From: Bacteroidales bacterium UBA1176
Lineage (GTDB): Bacteria; Bacteroidota; Bacteroidia; Bacteroidales; WCHB1-69
Length of the DNA: 60,324 bases
NCBI GenBank assembly: GCA_002311645.1
Contig: DBYW01000037.1
Coordinates: forward strand, 32,425-92,748
Direction of reading: 5' to 3'
Position 1 is the first letter of the stretch; every line of letters begins with the position of its first letter. This document shows, piece after piece, positions 57,716 through 60,324 of this stretch. The notes under the pieces are model-generated. The model was not told where the DNA came from and searched no databases. It saw nothing but the letters and a program-made list of their open reading frames with translations. Position numbers and translations under genes: made by a program.

Positions 57716-58593
57716 CGTTTTAGCATCGGGAAGAAACCGCGCATCATCTGCTTGTATTCTTCCTTGGTCATGGGCTTTGGCATCTGTTTGTTCACTTCAT
57801 CGATGAATTGAGAGCAATGCTCAATCATCTCGTCCATTGTCATTTTCTGCAGGAACTGACCGTTCTTGTAGCAATACTGGCAATAGTCGAAGCAAGTACT
57901 ACCGTCAGCGTTTGTGCCGCAGTCCTCGATACGGGTCAATGGCATGCCACAGCTCTGACAGAATTGGGGCAGTTGTCCCTCTTGGAATGCCTTTTCCTTT
58001 TTGGGAAATGTGGCCTCGTAAGCCTCGAAGGATTCAGGATTTTCGTCGGCCACGAAATAGCCCTTGGGCGGACAGTAAGTGGCCTCGCTAATGCCATTCG
58101 ATTTCAGCCAACCGGGAATAAGTTCCTGCGCGAGGAAGTAAGGCACCTCAGCATCTTTCGGCTCAGCATGATAGTGGATGTTCAGTTTGCTGGCGAGGTC
58201 GAAGCCTGCGTTCTTGTAGAACTCGATGTTGCCCTCCATGCAAAGGAAACCAATGCCCATCTCGCGAGCCTTTTCCAATGCATACTGCAACAGCTTCAGA
58301 CCGTAGCCCTTGCGCTTGTAGTCGGGGTGGATGCTGATGGGACCGAAAGTCCACGATGGCTTTCGGGGGCCATCCTCCAGCACAAGTTCCGCCTTGGAGA
58401 ACATCACATGACCGATGATTATGCCACTTTCCTCCATCACAAAGTCCAATTCCGGAATAAAATCGGGATTCCTCCTATACTGATTGAGCACGTAATGTTC
58501 CGTACATCCCGGCCGGTAAACATTCCAGAATGCCTCGCGTGTAAGGTTCTCAACCACACGATAATCTTTGGGGTGTTCTAAACGGATATTCAT
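57703..58593 (-). CDS. GNAT acetyltransferase fused to a zinc-ribbon domain
   Basis: A 296-residue two-domain protein. Residues 1-170 are a GNAT acetyltransferase of the YhbS type (MNIRLEHPKDYRVVENLTRE, SIHPDYKRKGYGLKLLQYA, GFLCMEGNIEFYKNAGF). Residues of about 208-296 hold a putative zinc ribbon with FCQSCGMPL, CGTNADGS and YCQYCYKNG, followed by a helical tail, a module common in Bacteroidales and Clostridia. The start ATG overlaps the stop of the small membrane protein gene (ATGA), and the end overlaps the DUF3795 gene, so the cluster is one operon. Confidence 0.9.
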   Translation of the reverse strand: MNIRLEHPKDYRVVENLTREAFWNVYRPGCTEHYVLNQYRRNPDFIPELDFVMEESGIIIGHVMFSKAELVLEDGPRKPSWTFGPISIHPDYKRKGYGLKLLQYALEKAREMGIGFLCMEGNIEFYKNAGFDLASKLNIHYHAEPKDAEVPYFLAQELIPGWLKSNGISEATYCPPKGYFVADENPESFEAYEATFPKKEKAFQEGQLPQFCQSCGMPLTRIEDCGTNADGSTCFDYCQYCYKNGQFLQKMTMDEMIEHCSQFIDEVNKQMPKPMTKEEYKQMMRGFFPMLKRWRK

Positions 58594-58829
58594 TGTTTGT
58601 ATTCTTTCGTGAATTTGTAAACAGCCAATGTGGGTAGAATAACCAATAGCAATAACATACTCTCCACCAATGCATACGACCCGAAATAGTCAACCAATGT
58701 CTGGAATTTCAGAACCCCATCCACCAGAAAGACCAAAAGGGCAAAGCAGCAGAGGAAGAATATTGCAGCATACTTGAGTTTCCGTTTCTTCAGTTTCATT
58801 ATCTCCGAATAAAGTTCATCCCCTGCCAT
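58590..58829 (-). CDS. Small two-helix membrane protein
   Basis: Starting at the ATG at 58829 (MAGDELYSEIMKLKKRKLKY), a 79-residue protein with two hydrophobic segments (AAIFFLCCFALLVFLVDGVL and YALVESMLLLLVILPTLAVY) and charged ends. The frame continues upstream into a GyrI-like fragment, so an in-frame fusion is possible, but the internal ATG with a polar start looks like the true beginning. Its stop overlaps the next start by 4 bp. Function unknown. Confidence 0.6.
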   Translation of the reverse strand: MAGDELYSEIMKLKKRKLKYAAIFFLCCFALLVFLVDGVLKFQTLVDYFGSYALVESMLLLLVILPTLAVYKFTKEYKQ

Positions 58830-59328
58830 TCGCTTTCGCGCTGGGGGTAGTCGGGGTTTCTCAGGGTCGTCCTGATTCCAAGCACCATCAATGTAGCAGG
58901 TGCGGGGATGGTCAACGACTTTGTAGCCATGCTCGTCAATATAGCGGAAGGCCGCAGTATACGACTCGTAAAAACGCTCATAAGGACCGATATGTTTCAT
59001 ACAAAGTGCCTTGTGCACGGCAGGCAATCAGTTGCTTCAGTTGCCTTTCCGTTTCCTTGATCTTCTCGTCCATCTGCCGGATGTCGGGCGTATGCGAATC
59101 TTCTTCGAACAAGTCCTTGATTTCATCCAGTGAGAACCCGAGCCGTTGAAGGTCACGGATGGATTGCAGTGTCTGCATCTGATTGATGCTGTAGTAGCGG
59201 TAACCCGTCCACTCGTCCACCTCGTCAGGCATGAGTAGTCCCTTCTGCTCGTAATGGCGCAAGGTCTTCACAGTCACTTGCATCATCTTGGAAAACTCTC
59301 CGATTTTTAACTTCTTTTTGTTACCCAT
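58830..59328 (-). pseudogene. MerR-family regulator with GyrI-like effector domain, frameshifted
   Basis: From the ATG at 59328 the product MGNKKKLKIGEFSKMMQVTV...TLRHYEQKGLLMPDEVD is a normal MerR DNA-binding domain with a coiled-coil. It ends after QLIACRAQGTLYETYRSL at 58978. In another frame, 59027 to about 58860 encodes HKALCMKHIGPYERFYESYT and YKVVDHPRTCYIDGAWNQDD, the GyrI-like ligand-binding domain that normally follows MerR in one polypeptide. That domain is cut after DDPEK. The gene therefore has a frameshift or small deletion at the junction and a truncated end. A -7 box lies at 59363-59356 (minus). Confidence 0.75.
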
Positions 59329-59453
59329 CGTACGATATTTATGCTTAAGCGGCTGCAAAAATAAATCATGCCCCAAGGGACGAGTCAAGAGAAAAATTCA
59401 GTTTTTTTTTCAACAATTTTCCGTTTTTATCAACAAGTTCAAAAAAGTAAAAA

Positions 59454-59732
59454 TCATGGTTCTTCCTTATCTCGTTCACAGAATGTAACGTGTACTAAAT
59501 CCCCGAAACTCTTGCCGATCTGTTTGCGGATGTCTTTTCGTATCCCGATGATATGGCAAGGTGTCCACATCTTAACGATTTGCCCGTCGTAGGGCACGCC
59601 GTCGAAGGTGGCGTGGACGGACAGACGGCCTTTACCGAACATTGCCTTAATATCGTACGGCACCTCCACGTAGGCAGCGTCCATATTTTCGTTCTGCAAG
59701 ATAACTGCGTCAAATTCCAAGAGTTCTGACAT
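59454..59732 (-). CDS. DUF1905 protein
   Basis: The ATG at 59732 gives a 92-residue protein with FDAVILQNENMDAAYVEVPY, then GKGRLSVHATFDGVPYDGQI and RKDIRKQIGKSFGDLVHVTF. This is the DUF1905 beta-barrel-like fold (often fused to a YdeI domain elsewhere, here alone). The frame is open upstream to 59837, but that part overlaps the preceding gene and reads as its shadow. It lies 34 bp after the flavodoxin-like gene on the same strand. Function unknown. Confidence 0.85.
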   Translation of the reverse strand: MSELLEFDAVILQNENMDAAYVEVPYDIKAMFGKGRLSVHATFDGVPYDGQIVKMWTPCHIIGIRKDIRKQIGKSFGDLVHVTFCERDKEEP

Positions 59733-59766
59733 GGCAGTAAGAAGTTCGTTTTTGTCCAGTTGTCGC

Positions 59767-60303
59767 TTATATGTTTTTCCCCATCTCATACGCCTCCTGC
59801 AGCTTGGCGTTGCCGGCAATCTCGTTTGGGCCGCCAACGCCGCCGCAAAAGATGTGGCCTTTGAGCGCGGACTTCTCGTAGCAGTCGATCCAGCCGGTGA
59901 GGCCGCCCTCGGCGCGTTTCGGGGTGAAATCCTCGTTCTCTGCAGCCGTGGTCAGCAGATAGACGTCACGGAATTGGTAATCCTTGGGGTACATCGCGTT
60001 CATGCGGTCGATGAGGGTCTTCATCTGGCCGCTCATCTCGTAGTAATAGATGGGCGTGGCCCAGCAGACCACATCAGCGTTGAGCACGCTCTCCATGATG
60101 GCCGGCACGTCGTCTTTGATGACGCACGCGCCCGTCTTCTGGCACGACAGACAGCCGATGCAAAACTTGATTTCCTTGCCTCTGAGCGAGACGAGTTCCA
60201 CTTGATGCCCGGCGGCTTCCGCGCCCTTGGCAAACTGCTCCGCCATCACGTGGCTGTTCGAGCCCGGACGGAGACTGGTTGAGATAACGATGACTTTTTT
60301 CAT
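59767..60303 (-). CDS. Flavodoxin-family NAD(P)H-dependent FMN reductase-like protein
   Basis: A 178-residue protein with FMN phosphate loop STSLRPGSNSHVMAEQFA (about 8-25), a cysteine-bearing segment FCIGCLSCQKTGACVIKDD (about 47-65), and ATPIYYYEMSGQMKTLIDRM (about 83-102). These are the features of flavodoxin-like iron-sulfur flavoproteins and NADPH-dependent FMN reductases; the CxxCxxxxxC cysteines may bind a cluster. A truncated duplicate lies at 55884-56030. The start is 21 bp from the window end, so upstream context is unseen. Confidence 0.9.
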   Translation of the reverse strand: MKKVIVISTSLRPGSNSHVMAEQFAKGAEAAGHQVELVSLRGKEIKFCIGCLSCQKTGACVIKDDVPAIMESVLNADVVCWATPIYYYEMSGQMKTLIDRMNAMYPKDYQFRDVYLLTTAAENEDFTPKRAEGGLTGWIDCYEKSALKGHIFCGGVGGPNEIAGNAKLQEAYEMGKNI

Positions 60304-60324
60304 AGTTTTATATCTTTAATTAAT

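Overview
The window looks like a chromosomal segment of a Bacteroidales (phylum Bacteroidota) bacterium. The evidence is the repeated -7 promoter box TAnnTTTG with no Shine-Dalgarno sequences, many secreted proteins with Bacteroidetes-type signal peptides, proteases with C-terminal type IX secretion (T9SS) sorting domains, FISUMP-domain proteins, a TonB-dependent receptor and DUF families typical of this phylum. Species cannot be read from the sequence.

Layout. 1-3.5 kb: housekeeping genes (5' part of glnS, gcvT) and two envelope proteins. 3.6-10.2 kb: a membrane-anchored Ser/Thr kinase facing, tail to tail, a three-gene exported operon built from FISUMP and FGE/sulfatase-modifying-factor-like domains. 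10.2-16.6 kb: two close paralogues of an unrecognised cytoplasmic protein, bracketing a four-gene operon of exported proteins (one a probable DUF6175 member, one with a beta-barrel). 16.7-20.1 kb: an M6-like T9SS metalloprotease, a DUF3298-type lipoprotein and an RsmI-like methyltransferase. 20.2-20.4 kb: tRNA-Leu(UAA) and tRNA-Gly(GCC).

20.4-38.0 kb is an integrative element inserted in the 3' end of tRNA-Gly. A tyrosine integrase lies next to the tRNA, a 14-bp copy of the tRNA end lies at 38022-38035, and pairs of CCATTCAA with the same 12-bp pitch lie inside both ends. Its cargo is defence-like: an orphan N6-adenine methyltransferase, then a tightly packed nine-gene operon. In that operon, type I restriction-modification genes hsdM and hsdS are separated from hsdR by four non-canonical genes (an exported repeat protein, a possible uracil-DNA-glycosylase-fold protein carrying an HsdS-like tail, a PD-(D/E)XK nuclease and an unknown protein). 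A secreted protein and a GIY-YIG nuclease follow, then several unknown genes and a serine recombinase. This nested operon is the best candidate for an undescribed system.

38.0-45.3 kb: FISUMP proteins and a C10 (streptopain-like) T9SS protease. A second copy of the tRNA-Gly tail plus a decayed terminator at 43805 lies inside the end of the largest FISUMP gene, suggesting a second, stacked insertion. 45.3-49.5 kb: alpha/beta hydrolase, lipoprotein-leader flavodoxin and aldo-keto reductase, and a decayed HipA gene. 49.7-55.3 kb: CatA-like acetyltransferase and a probable metal-acquisition group (TonB receptor, His/Cys-rich exported protein, ZIP transporter). 55.3-60.3 kb: acetyltransferases, DUF3795, DUF6512-like, P-loop kinase, MerR remnant, DUF1905 and flavodoxin-like genes, with several truncated or frameshifted copies. 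Functions are assigned from motifs and family memory only; no search was run.
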